Positions 23,108 to 31,554 of a stretch of 47,812 bases of DNA are shown here, in pieces; position 1 is the stretch's first letter; each line of letters opens with the position of its first letter. The notes beneath the pieces are model-generated. The model made no database searches. It saw only the letters and a program-made list of their open reading frames with translations, and had not been told where the DNA came from. This stretch comes from Nonomuraea deserti. Its GTDB lineage: Bacteria > Actinomycetota > Actinomycetes > Streptosporangiales > Streptosporangiaceae. A program made the translations under genes and the position numbers. Location: the NCBI RefSeq assembly GCF_004348685.1, contig NZ_SMKO01000060.1:1-47812 (forward strand), in the 5' to 3' direction.

Positions 23108-24599
23108 CCAGGGTCTGGGCTCATGGCCCCTCAGGCGTGCTCGCTCCTCGCCGCACCAGCGTGCTCTCGTGGTGGGCGCCGATGAACAGACCTACGCCGG
23201 CCTGGTCGAACGGACCACTCGGTTCGCGCATGCGCTGCGCTCGATGGGCGTGGCGCATGGCGACCGTGTCGCCTACCTCGGGGCGAACGCGGCATCGCTC
23301 GTGGAGACCATGTTCGCCGCTCATCTGCTGGGGGCGGTGTTCGTACCGCTCAACACCCGGCTCACCGCGGCGGAGCTGAGTTTCCAGCTGGACGACTGCG
23401 GCGCGTCCGTGCTGGTGTACGCCACCGGTCACGCCGGGGTGGTGGAGCAGTTGCAGGTGGCCGCTCCCCCCGTGCTCGTCGCCGTCGGCGGCGGCAGCGC
23501 GGCCGCCCTCGACTTCGAGGAACGCCTGCAGGCCTCGCCCGCCGACCTCATCGACGAACCGGTCGGGTACGACGATCCCGCGATGATCCTCTACACCTCG
23601 GGCACCACGGGACGCCCGAAGGGGGCGGTCCTCACGCACGGCAACGTCATCTGGAACTGCATGAACGTGCTCGTCGAGCTCGACATCGCCGGCGACGAGG
23701 TCACCCTGATCAGTGCGCCGTTGTTCCACGTCGCCGCGCTGAACATGACACTCCTGCCGACCTTGCTCAAGGGCGGCTGCGCGGTGCTCATGACCGGCTG
23801 GAACGTCGACGACTGCTTCGACCTGGTCGAGCGGCACGGGGTCACCTGGATGTTCGGCGTCCCGACCATGTTCGCGGACCTCACGCGCTCACCCCGCTGG
23901 GCGTCGGCCGATCTGTCCTCGATCCGCTCCCTGCTCGCCGGTGGAGCGCCCGTGCCGACCTCGCTGATCGCCGCCTACCAGCAGCGCGGGCTGCGATTCC
24001 TGCAAGGGTACGGGCTCACCGAGGCGGCTCCCGGAGCGCTCATCGTCAGGGCGGAGATGAGTACGGTGAAAGTCGGCTCGGCGGGCGTTCCGCACTTCTT
24101 CTCCGACGTCCGCTTGGCACGTTCCGACGTGGCCGGATCCGGCGCCACGGAAGGCGAGCTCCTCATCCAGGGCCCGACCGTCATGGCGGGCTACTGGGGC
24201 CGGCCCGACGCCACCGCGGCGGCCATCACGGAGAACGGCTGGATCCGGACCGGCGACGTGGGCCGGGTCGACGAGGACGGCTACTACTTCGTCGTCGGCC
24301 GCCTCAAGGAGATGTACATCTCCGGTGGGGAGAACGTCTATCCCGCCGAAGTCGAATCGGCTCTGCTGCGCCATCCCGCGGTGGAGGAGTGCGCGGTGAT
24401 CGGGGTGCCCGACGACCGGTGGGGCGAGGTGGGGCAGGCCTTCGTCCGCGTACGTTCCGGCCACCGGATCACCGAACAGGACCTGCTGGCCTTCCTCGAC
24501 GGCAGGCTGGCCAGGTACAAGATCCCCAAGACGGTGCGGTTCATGGACGAACTGCCCCGGACCGGGTCCGGAAAGATCCACCGCGACAAGTTGCGATAA
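23100..24599 (+). CDS. Acyl-CoA synthetase (AMP-forming, FadD-like)
   Basis: 499 residues. The AMP-binding P-loop is ILYTSGTTGRPKGAVLTHGN (A3), A5 is QGYGLTEAAPG, A7 is GWIRTGDVGRVDEDGYYFVVGR (key TGD), A8 is KEMYISGGENVYPAEVE, and A10 ends with the catalytic lysine in RTGSGKIHRDKLR. All are intact. The organisation is that of medium/aromatic acyl-CoA ligases such as FadD13-like enzymes. It activates the acid substrate of the pathway whose oxidation genes lie on the other strand. Co-transcribed with the MarR gene. Confidence 0.92.
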   Translation: MLNQGLGSWPLRRARSSPHQRALVVGADEQTYAGLVERTTRFAHALRSMGVAHGDRVAYLGANAASLVETMFAAHLLGAVFVPLNTRLTAAELSFQLDDCGASVLVYATGHAGVVEQLQVAAPPVLVAVGGGSAAALDFEERLQASPADLIDEPVGYDDPAMILYTSGTTGRPKGAVLTHGNVIWNCMNVLVELDIAGDEVTLISAPLFHVAALNMTLLPTLLKGGCAVLMTGWNVDDCFDLVERHGVTWMFGVPTMFADLTRSPRWASADLSSIRSLLAGGAPVPTSLIAAYQQRGLRFLQGYGLTEAAPGALIVRAEMSTVKVGSAGVPHFFSDVRLARSDVAGSGATEGELLIQGPTVMAGYWGRPDATAAAITENGWIRTGDVGRVDEDGYYFVVGRLKEMYISGGENVYPAEVESALLRHPAVEECAVIGVPDDRWGEVGQAFVRVRSGHRITEQDLLAFLDGRLARYKIPKTVRFMDELPRTGSGKIHRDKLR

Positions 24600-24689
24600 C
24601 GGGCCATCGCCGCGAAAACGACGTCCAGCGGCTCCGCCGGCCTCACGAACACCCGGGCACGCACCGAGCCCGGCCATGATGAAGGGAAC

Positions 24690-25808
24690 ATGATGTCGGA
24701 AGTTCTGATCGTCGGCGGCGGCTTCGCCGGAGTGTGGAGCGCCGCCGCCGCTGCCCGCGTGCGAGGTGACAGTGATCTGCGCATCACGCTCGTCGCGCCC
24801 AACGAGGACATGGTCCTGCGGCCACGCCTGCACAAGCTCGATCCCGAGTGGTCGCGGGTCGCGCTCAAGCGGGTCCTGGAGCCGATCGGCGTGACGCACC
24901 TGAGAGCGGAGGTCACGGGCATCGACGTGGCCGGCTCGACGGTCACCGCCGGAGACCGCTCGATCGGCTATGACAGGCTGGTGCTGGCGGCCGGCAGCCG
25001 GCTTGTCCGGGCCACGCTGCCGGGCGCGGAACACCTCTTCGACATCGACACCGCCGACGGCGTGGCCAGGCTCAACGCCCACCTCGGCAACCGCGTGGGC
25101 TTCACCGCCGTGGTCATCGGGTCCGGCTTCACGGGGCTGGAGATCGCCACCGAGCTGGCCGCCCGCGGGCGAGTGATCCTGCTTGAGCGCGCCGACGTCG
25201 TCGCCCCCGAACTGGGCCCAGGCCCCCGTCCCGTGATCACGGCGGCGCTGGCCGAGTTGGGCGTCGAAGTACGCCTCGAAGCGAGCGCGGCGTCGGTCAC
25301 CGGCCGGGGCGTCGTCCTGACGGATGGCAGCGAGGTCCAGGCCGACGCCGTCATCTGGACGGCGGGGATGCGGGCCCACCCCATGACCGAGCAGATCCCC
25401 GCGGAGCGCGACCGGCTCGGCCGGCTGGAGGTCGACCGTCACCTGCGGGTCGCCGGCGACGTGTTCGCCGCCGGCGACGTCGCCGCCGCCCTGGTCGACG
25501 CCGATCACCACGGGGTGCAGAGCTGCCAGTTCGCCACCCCCATGGGGAAGGTGGCAGGTCACAACGCCGCCGCCGACCTGCTCGGCCTGCCGCTGGTCGA
25601 GTTCGCCCCCGACCCGTACGTCACGTGCCTCGACCTAGGCGCCGCCGGCGCCGTGTTCACGACCGGATGGGACCGCGCGGTGGCGCTGACCGGACAGCAG
25701 GCCAAGGAGCTGAAGGGGACGATCCTGGAGGTGATCCACCCTCCGCTCGACGATGCCGACGAGATCCTCGCCCAGGCCGGCCGGCAGAGCAACGAGGTGG
25801 CCGGCTGA
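24690..25808 (+). CDS. NDH-2-like FAD-dependent oxidoreductase
   Basis: 372 residues from an ATG at 24690 with GAAGGGAAC upstream. FAD motif at the start (EVLIVGGGFAGVWSAAAAA), a second dinucleotide fold near residue 145 (AVVIGSGFTGLEIATELAA), and the FAD-pyrimidine motif VFAAGDVAAALVD. The end matches the C-terminal remnant at 4487-5032, including PYVTCLDLGAAGAVFT. Relatives oxidise NAD(P)H with quinones and are often paired with ECF41-type sigma factors; no sigma gene follows here. A 15-bp perfect hairpin ends the transcript. Confidence 0.88.
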   Translation: MMSEVLIVGGGFAGVWSAAAAARVRGDSDLRITLVAPNEDMVLRPRLHKLDPEWSRVALKRVLEPIGVTHLRAEVTGIDVAGSTVTAGDRSIGYDRLVLAAGSRLVRATLPGAEHLFDIDTADGVARLNAHLGNRVGFTAVVIGSGFTGLEIATELAARGRVILLERADVVAPELGPGPRPVITAALAELGVEVRLEASAASVTGRGVVLTDGSEVQADAVIWTAGMRAHPMTEQIPAERDRLGRLEVDRHLRVAGDVFAAGDVAAALVDADHHGVQSCQFATPMGKVAGHNAAADLLGLPLVEFAPDPYVTCLDLGAAGAVFTTGWDRAVALTGQQAKELKGTILEVIHPPLDDADEILAQAGRQSNEVAG

Positions 25809-25816
25809 AACAAGCA

Positions 25817-25856
25817 ACGGTGCGGGCCGATGGGAAGGTTTATCGGCCCGCACCGT
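25817..25856. terminator. 15-bp perfect hairpin between convergent genes
   Basis: ACGGTGCGGGCCGAT (25817-25831) and ATCGGCCCGCACCGT (25842-25856) are exact reverse complements around a 10-base loop. It sits between the rightward oxidoreductase and the leftward ABC operon and should work in both directions. Confidence 0.85.
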
Positions 25857-25877
25857 CGTTCTGTGCCGCGCCGGCTC

Positions 25878-26927
25878 TCAGAGCCTCGCGGGGTCGGCGC
25901 CACGGCGGCTGATCCCGGCGAGGCCGACGGCGATGAGCAGCGCCGCGCCGTTGAAGACCTGGCTCACCCATGAGGGCGCGCCGACAAGGGTCAAACCGCT
26001 GACGCTGACGGCGACGAACAGGACCCCGATGACGGTCCCCAGCACGGAGGGCCGTCCCACCTCGATGACGATCGTGCTGAGGAACACCGCCGTCAGCGCG
26101 GGGAACAGCATGTTCATCCCGTTGTCCGACGTCGCGGCTCCCTGCCGGGCCAGCAGCAGCACGCCGGCGACACCGGAAACCAGGCCCGACAGCGCGAACG
26201 ACAGGAACTTGATCCTGGTGACGTTCAGGCCGACCAGGTGAGCCGCGCTCGCGTTGGAACCCACGGCGAACAGGTGCCGGCCGAGCGGCGTGTGCCGCAT
26301 CACGAACCACACCGCCACGGCGATCAACGCCGCCGCCAGCACGATCCGGGGGATGCCGAACACGGACAGGGAGCCCAGGTCGGTGAGCGTCTCGGGGATG
26401 TCCTTGCTGATCTGCAACCCGTTCGTGTACGCGAAGATGGCACCGCCCAGCAGGGTCGCCATGCCCAGCGTCGCGATGAAGGGGTTGATCCCGTACCGGG
26501 CCACCAGGAGCCCGAGCACGGCGCCGGCGACGACGCCGGATGCGACGGCCAGCAGGATCGCCACGAAGAGGGGGAGCCCGAAGTGGGACACCGCGGCCGC
26601 TGCCATGACGGACGACGTCGCGGTGACGGCACCCACGGAGAAGTCGAAGGACCCCGCCGCCATGGGGAAGAGCAGGGCCAGCGCCACGGTCAGGCCCACC
26701 GCCTGGCTGGCCAGCACCGAGTTGATGTTCGCCGCACTGCGGAACGCCTCGCCTGAGGACGGCAGCAGGGCGAAGAACACGACCATCCCGACGAGCAACA
26801 GCAGCAGGCCGTAGCGTTCGATGACACCGGCCACGGACCGGTCCCGGCCGACTACCGCGACAGGCGTCCTGCGCGGGGCCGGGGCCTGGTCCGGCAGCAC
26901 GGCCGAGTCGGGGGAAACGTCAGTCAT
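25878..26927 (-). CDS. Sugar-type ABC transporter permease (RbsC-like)
   Basis: 349 residues with about nine to ten membrane helices. The family motif of ribose/xylose-type permeases is present in GVVAGAVLGLLVARYGINPFIATLGM (key part GINPFIATLG), and the conserved HTPLGRHLFAVGSNASAAHL follows, here key part TPLGRHLFAVGSN. The protein starts eight bases inside the ATPase gene. It is the third gene of the importer operon. Imported substrate unknown. Confidence 0.9.
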   Translation of the reverse strand: MTDVSPDSAVLPDQAPAPRRTPVAVVGRDRSVAGVIERYGLLLLLVGMVVFFALLPSSGEAFRSAANINSVLASQAVGLTVALALLFPMAAGSFDFSVGAVTATSSVMAAAAVSHFGLPLFVAILLAVASGVVAGAVLGLLVARYGINPFIATLGMATLLGGAIFAYTNGLQISKDIPETLTDLGSLSVFGIPRIVLAAALIAVAVWFVMRHTPLGRHLFAVGSNASAAHLVGLNVTRIKFLSFALSGLVSGVAGVLLLARQGAATSDNGMNMLFPALTAVFLSTIVIEVGRPSVLGTVIGVLFVAVSVSGLTLVGAPSWVSQVFNGAALLIAVGLAGISRRGADPARL

Positions 26928-28464
26928 GGGTCGGCTCCTTGGGAGTGATCTGAGTGAGTTCGGCGATGGCGGCCTCCGTGAGCCGCGGCCCGGTGAGCTC
27001 GGCGACCCGCGAACCGCCGCGAAGAACGATCACGCGATGGCACAACGACTCCAACTCCTCGAAGTCCGACGACACGACCAGCGCGGCGTTGCCCCTGGCC
27101 ACGTGCTCCCTGATGAGCTCGTGGATGTCGGCCCGCGCCATCGCGTCGACGCCCTGGGTGGGTTCGTCGAGCAGGAGCAGGCGCGGATCGAGTCGCAGCC
27201 ATCTCGCGAGTACGGCCTTCTGCTGGTTGCCCCCGGACAAGTGGGTGAAGGGGGCGTTCGGGGTGGCCGTGCGAATGCCGAAGGTCCTGATCAGGCGCGT
27301 GGCGTCGCGCCGCTCGGTCGCGCGCGCCATCCGCCAGCCGGACCAGTACGACCTGATGGCCGTCGCGGAGACGTTCTCCCACAGCGGCAGGTCGGCGAAG
27401 GCGGCATCCTTGCCGCGATCTTCGGGCACCAGGGCGATGCCGCGGCGGATGGCGTCCCGGGGAGACCGGAGCCGGGCGGGGGCCCCGTCGACCTCGAGCC
27501 CGCCGCGCTCCATACGAGCATTGCCGAAGAGGGTCCGCAGCAGGGTGGAACGGCCCGAGCCCAGCAGGCCGGCGACCCCCACGATCTCATGGCGCCGCAC
27601 GGTCAGGTCGACGCCGCGCAGCGGGCCGGCCACCAGGCCGCTGACCGTCAGCACCGGTCTCGCGTCGGCCTCCGGCATGCCGCGGGCAAGCGGCTCTCGC
27701 GCCTCCTGACCGGTCATGAGCGCCACGATCTGGGCCTCGTCCAGGCCGGCGGTGGACCGCTCCGCGACCAGAACCCCGTCGCGGAGCACCGAGATCCGGT
27801 CCGCTATCTCGAGCACCTCCGACAGGCGATGGCTGACATAGACGATCGTCTGGCCCCGGCTCTGACACCGGCGGATCGCCTCCAGGAGGACACCCGCCTC
27901 GTGCTGCGGCAGGCTGGCGGTGGGTTCGTCGAGCACGAGCGTCACATGACTGCCCTCGTCGCTGTCGCGTAGCGCCCGGGCGATGGCCACCAGGGTGCGG
28001 TCGCTCGGCCGGAGATCCCGCACCAGAGTCTGCGGATCGACGTCGACGTGTGCGCTCTCCAAGCTCTGACGGGTCGATCGGCGCAGCCCGCGCCAGGAGA
28101 TGGCCATCCCGGCCCGCCGTGGATAGCCGCTTTCGAGCGCGAAGTTTTCACTGACCGTCAGATCGGGGACGAGCCCCAGGTCCTGATGCACGAAGCGGAG
28201 CCCGGACTGGCGCGCGATCGCCGGGCCATAGGATCCCGCGGCGTACGCCCGGCCGTAGATGGTGATCGTCCCGCCCTGGTCGGCCGGGTGAACGCCGGCG
28301 AGAATCTTCAGCAGCGTCGACTTGCCGGACCCGTTGCCACCGAGGAGAGCATGCACCGACCCGGGCGCGATGCTGCAGTCCACGTTCCGCAGCACCGGTA
28401 TGCCGTCGAAGGTCTTGTTGATGCCGGTCAGCCGGATGGCTGTCGTGGACGGGCCGCTCCTCAT
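26920..28464 (-). CDS. Sugar ABC transporter ATPase, two nucleotide-binding domains
   Basis: 514 residues from the ATG at 28464, which overlaps the upstream stop by four bases. Domain 1 has Walker A GGNGSGKST and a degenerate signature LRPSDRTLVAIARAL, with Walker B VTLVLDEPTASL. Domain 2 has the family's variant Walker A GLLGSGRST and a normal signature LSGGNQQKAVLARWL, then LLLLDEPTQGVD. This asymmetric tandem is characteristic of ribose, xylose and autoinducer-2 importers (RbsA-like), so the system is an importer of the CUT2 class. Linked tightly to the binding protein and permease genes. Confidence 0.92.
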   Translation of the reverse strand: MRSGPSTTAIRLTGINKTFDGIPVLRNVDCSIAPGSVHALLGGNGSGKSTLLKILAGVHPADQGGTITIYGRAYAAGSYGPAIARQSGLRFVHQDLGLVPDLTVSENFALESGYPRRAGMAISWRGLRRSTRQSLESAHVDVDPQTLVRDLRPSDRTLVAIARALRDSDEGSHVTLVLDEPTASLPQHEAGVLLEAIRRCQSRGQTIVYVSHRLSEVLEIADRISVLRDGVLVAERSTAGLDEAQIVALMTGQEAREPLARGMPEADARPVLTVSGLVAGPLRGVDLTVRRHEIVGVAGLLGSGRSTLLRTLFGNARMERGGLEVDGAPARLRSPRDAIRRGIALVPEDRGKDAAFADLPLWENVSATAIRSYWSGWRMARATERRDATRLIRTFGIRTATPNAPFTHLSGGNQQKAVLARWLRLDPRLLLLDEPTQGVDAMARADIHELIREHVARGNAALVVSSDFEELESLCHRVIVLRGGSRVAELTGPRLTEAAIAELTQITPKEPTHD

Positions 28465-29642
28465 CGCGACGAGCCGTTCCACGTCTTGCCGTACAGGCCG
28501 GCGAAGTCGACGGGGCCGACGTACTCGGCGCCGGGGACGGGGAGATTGTGGTCCTTGTCCACGATCTGGATGCCGACGCCTCCGGGGACGATCTTCTCGC
28601 CGTTGAAGACGCGGTTCAGGGCGTCGACCGTCGTGTAGGCGCGGTAGGCGTTCGAAGCGCCGAGGCAGAACTGCTGCCCCTTGCCGCTGCGGATGTAGTC
28701 CAGGTTGTCGATCTGGCACTCATTGCCGATCACCACCAGGTCCTTGCGAGGGCTGGACACCAACGCCGGCTGGATGCCCGCCACGAAGAAGTGATCGACG
28801 TCGACCGCGACGACGTTGGCCTGCGGCACCTGCACCAGCGCGGTCTCGAACTTCTGCCGGATGTTCGGGACGTCCGCGGGCGCGATCTTGACCGTGCTGA
28901 CGATCTCGCAGCCGCCGCAGGCGGCGATGCGGTCCGCGAACCCCTTGGCCACGTAGCTGCCGAACGCGATGCCGTGGAAGGCGATGTGCAGCACCTTGGC
29001 CTTGCCCTGCGTCTTGGCGATGGCGAGATCGGCCCTCATCGTGCCCAGCCGGGTGTAGAAGCTGGCCAGGTTCGGCATGTCCGCGCTGTAGCCGGCCGGG
29101 GCGTCGAAGAGCGGCGAACTGCCGTCCTGCGTGGGGTCGTCGCAGTCGAAGCCGCTGAAGGAGGCGATCTTCACTCCGGCCTTCTTCGCCTCCACGAGGG
29201 CCTGCCGTACAGGGGCGCAGTCCACCGAGACCAGCACGATGCCGCTGGCGCCCGCCGCCGTGGCCTGGCGGACGCAGGTGGCCATGCCGCCGTTGGCGTT
29301 GTTCAGGCCGTCGCACGTATGTGCTTTCCAGCCCAGCGTGGTGGCCGCCTCGGTGAGTTGTTCGGCCTGGTAGGCGAGCGCGCGGACCTGCTGCCACGCT
29401 GTGATCACCCAGATGTTCTTGCCGGTCGCGGGCTTGGGCCCCGACTTCGGAGGCTCGGAGTAGGCCCCGGCATAGCCGCTCTCGACGGCTTTCGTGGCGG
29501 CGTCGAGCACCGCGGCGGACGTGCTCGACGAGGTGTCCGCGCCGCTCTGCGAAGCGGTTGTGCCGCATGCCGCCAGCGCGAGGCAGGCGGTGAGCAGGAG
29601 GCCGAGGAGGGGGGTGCGGGAATACCTTGGAGTGTTGACCAT
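28461..29642 (-). CDS. Sugar-type ABC substrate-binding lipoprotein
   Basis: 393 residues. A lipoprotein signal peptide ends LTACLALAACGTT, with the lipidated Cys in the lipobox LAAC, followed by a Ser/Thr-rich tether. The mature part has two lobes of the periplasmic-binding-protein type 1 fold (ribose-like), with IWVITAWQQVRALAYQ opening lobe 1 and VVAVDVDHFFVAGIQPAL in lobe 2. Extra cysteine pairs are visible (FDCDDP, AACGGCE, NECQID, FCLG), which may form disulfides outside the membrane. The ribosome-binding site AAGGAA precedes the GTG/ATG start region. The substrate is not evident; the amidase just upstream hints at an amide-containing compound. Confidence 0.9.
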   Translation of the reverse strand: MVNTPRYSRTPLLGLLLTACLALAACGTTASQSGADTSSSTSAAVLDAATKAVESGYAGAYSEPPKSGPKPATGKNIWVITAWQQVRALAYQAEQLTEAATTLGWKAHTCDGLNNANGGMATCVRQATAAGASGIVLVSVDCAPVRQALVEAKKAGVKIASFSGFDCDDPTQDGSSPLFDAPAGYSADMPNLASFYTRLGTMRADLAIAKTQGKAKVLHIAFHGIAFGSYVAKGFADRIAACGGCEIVSTVKIAPADVPNIRQKFETALVQVPQANVVAVDVDHFFVAGIQPALVSSPRKDLVVIGNECQIDNLDYIRSGKGQQFCLGASNAYRAYTTVDALNRVFNGEKIVPGGVGIQIVDKDHNLPVPGAEYVGPVDFAGLYGKTWNGSSR

Positions 29643-29667
29643 GTCGGTGATTCCTTGATTTGGCCAT

Positions 29668-29691
29668 GCTCAGCCGGAGGGACGGCTGAGC
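29668..29691. terminator. Hairpin between amidase and binding-protein gene
   Basis: GCTCAGCCG (29668-29676) and CGGCTGAGC (29683-29691) pair perfectly around GAGGGA. It lies in the 64-base gap after the amidase stop, so it may end the amidase transcript, thin out transcription into the ABC genes, or protect the mRNA end. Confidence 0.6.
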
Positions 29692-29706
29692 GTGGGGGAG
29701 AGCGGT

Positions 29707-31122
29707 TCAGGAGCTGTAGCGGGGTGGGCGTGCGGCGGGCCAGCCCGCCATCGTCTGCATGGCGCCGGCCAGGCGGATCAGCGTGGCCTCGTCGAACGGC
29801 GCGCCGATCAACTGCGCGCCGATGGGAAGCCCGTCGGCTGCGATGTGGACGGGCAGGCTGATGGCCGGCAGGCCCGTGACGCTGGCCACCGCGGTGAAGG
29901 AGACCATGGCCAGGGCACTGGGCATCGCCGTTTCCGGATGCTGGTTGGCGTCGTCCAGCACGGTGCCGAGGCGTGGTGGCGGGCCGGCCATGGTGGGAGT
30001 GAGCAGCACATCGAAGTCGCGTCGCCACTGGGCGACCACCTGCCGCGATTCGACCTGCAGCCGCGCCACGGCCTGCACATAATCGCCGGCGTCGATGCCC
30101 CGCACCCGTTCCCATCGGTGTCGGTTGTACGGTTCGGCGGCCTTCGGGTCGTCGAAGGGATGGACATAGAGGGAGGCGGCGATGACCTTCTCCACGTAGG
30201 CATGCGCGCCTTCGGGGCTGAGGAGGAAGGGAGTGACGGGGAAGACCTCGTGACCCAGGTCTTCGAGGAGGGCGGCGGCGGCCAGGGCGCTGTTGACGCA
30301 TTCGGGATCGACCGGCAGCCCGGTGGGGGCTTCGAGGAGCAGGCCGACCCGCAACCGCTCCGTCTCGCGGCCCAGTTCCGCCGCGAACGGGTGGCCGGAG
30401 GCGGGAGCCTGGAACCAGGCGAGCGGATCGGGCGCGCAGAGCGCGTCCAGTATCGCCGCGACATCCTCGACGTGGCGGCAGATGACACCCTCGGTGGTGC
30501 AGTACTCCCACCAGGACTGGACGTGTTGCGGTATCCGAGCCCGGCTGGGCTTCAGCCCGACCAGACCGCAGGCGGAGGCCGGCATCCGGAGCGATCCGCC
30601 GCCGTCGTTGCCGTGGGCCACGGGGGCCATGCCCGCTGCCACGGCGGCGGCCGCTCCGCCGCTCGAACCCGCGGGGGAACGGGTGAGATCCCACGGATTG
30701 GCGGTCTTCCCGTATCGGGCGTTCTCCGTCACGGGCAGCGTGCCCATCTCCGCGGTGTTGGTTCTCCCCATCAGGATGAAGCCGGCGTCGAGGAGCCGGT
30801 CGATGACCAGATCGTTCGTCGTCCTCGGGGCGTCGGAGACACCTCGCGACCCCATCGTGTTGGGCTGCCCCGCCACCGAGGTCAGGTCCTTGACCGGAAT
30901 CGGGACCCCGTGGAACGGTCCGATCCGGTCGCCGGACACCAGCGCTCGCTCGGCCGCGCGGGCGGCGGTCATGACCGCCTCGTCGTCGCGCCAGACGAAC
31001 GCGTTGATCTCCGGGTCCAGCCGGTCGATCCTGTCCAGGTACGCGGTGGCGACCTCGGCCGGGCTGAGCTCGCGGGCACGGATCGCCTCGGCTAGCTGTA
31101 CCGCGGACACGAACGGGTCCAT
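29707..31122 (-). CDS. Amidase signature family enzyme
   Basis: 471 residues from the ATG at 31122, which has GGGAGG six bases upstream. The Ser-Ser-Lys triad is visible: the lysine in GVPIPVKDLT, the cis-serine in RSPAGSSGGAAAAVAAG, and the nucleophile in NDGGGSLRMPASACG. The C-terminal LPAISLPVHIAADGLPIGAQLIG is typical. Family members cut carboxamides, including plant and herbicide amides, and the gene is not in a gatCAB context, so it is a catabolic amidase rather than tRNA amidotransferase. It is on the same strand as the ABC importer, which could bring in its substrate. Confidence 0.9.
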   Translation of the reverse strand: MDPFVSAVQLAEAIRARELSPAEVATAYLDRIDRLDPEINAFVWRDDEAVMTAARAAERALVSGDRIGPFHGVPIPVKDLTSVAGQPNTMGSRGVSDAPRTTNDLVIDRLLDAGFILMGRTNTAEMGTLPVTENARYGKTANPWDLTRSPAGSSGGAAAAVAAGMAPVAHGNDGGGSLRMPASACGLVGLKPSRARIPQHVQSWWEYCTTEGVICRHVEDVAAILDALCAPDPLAWFQAPASGHPFAAELGRETERLRVGLLLEAPTGLPVDPECVNSALAAAALLEDLGHEVFPVTPFLLSPEGAHAYVEKVIAASLYVHPFDDPKAAEPYNRHRWERVRGIDAGDYVQAVARLQVESRQVVAQWRRDFDVLLTPTMAGPPPRLGTVLDDANQHPETAMPSALAMVSFTAVASVTGLPAISLPVHIAADGLPIGAQLIGAPFDEATLIRLAGAMQTMAGWPAARPPRYSS

Positions 31123-31554
31123 GGATTGCCTCCCATCACGGCTCCACGGCATGGTTCCGGCCGTAGATCGAGTCGGTGTCCCGACAGTCGGTCACAAGCC
31201 CGGTCGTGAGCGCTCCGTGGCTCAGCACCGGATCAGTCGTCACCGTGGTGTCCTCGAGCCCGTGGTGCACGCGCTGCTTCGGCGATCCCGGCGAGCCGCC
31301 CGCCCGGGCGGGCAAGTCCCTCCGCACGCCGTCTACGTGCGTAGATGTGCTCGACATGGAGACACGTTAAGCCGACTGTTCCGCAGAGGCGTATCTAATT
31401 CTGCTATGGAGAACAAACCTCGCACCCGCTCGACTCGGGCGACGACGCGTCGCGCCTCCCGGAGATCCCGCGAGCGCAAGGGCACCGTCGAGAGCAGGGG
31501 TTCCCGGCGGCAAGGACCCGTGGGCCGGTGGCCGGACCACTACCGCCGAGAGTT
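31123..31554. other. 432-base intergenic region with two palindromes
   Basis: No firm gene. It must carry the amidase promoter. GCCCGCCC/GGGCGGGC (31298-31313) is a perfect 16-bp palindrome, and TCTACG-TG-CGTAGA (31332-31345) is a 6-2-6 operator-like dyad. A leftward frame from an ATG at 31357 gives 73 residues containing VLSHGALTTGLV, faintly like the start of a VOC-fold dioxygenase, but without a ribosome-binding site or the rest of the domain. A rightward frame from 31406 is Arg-rich and unconvincing. Confidence 0.4.
31332..31345. promoter_or_regulatory. Operator-like dyad upstream of the amidase
   Basis: TCTACG and CGTAGA arms with a TG centre, about 210 bases upstream of the amidase start. 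No known regulator is assigned; the similarity is only to the general form of dimer-binding sites. Confidence 0.3.
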
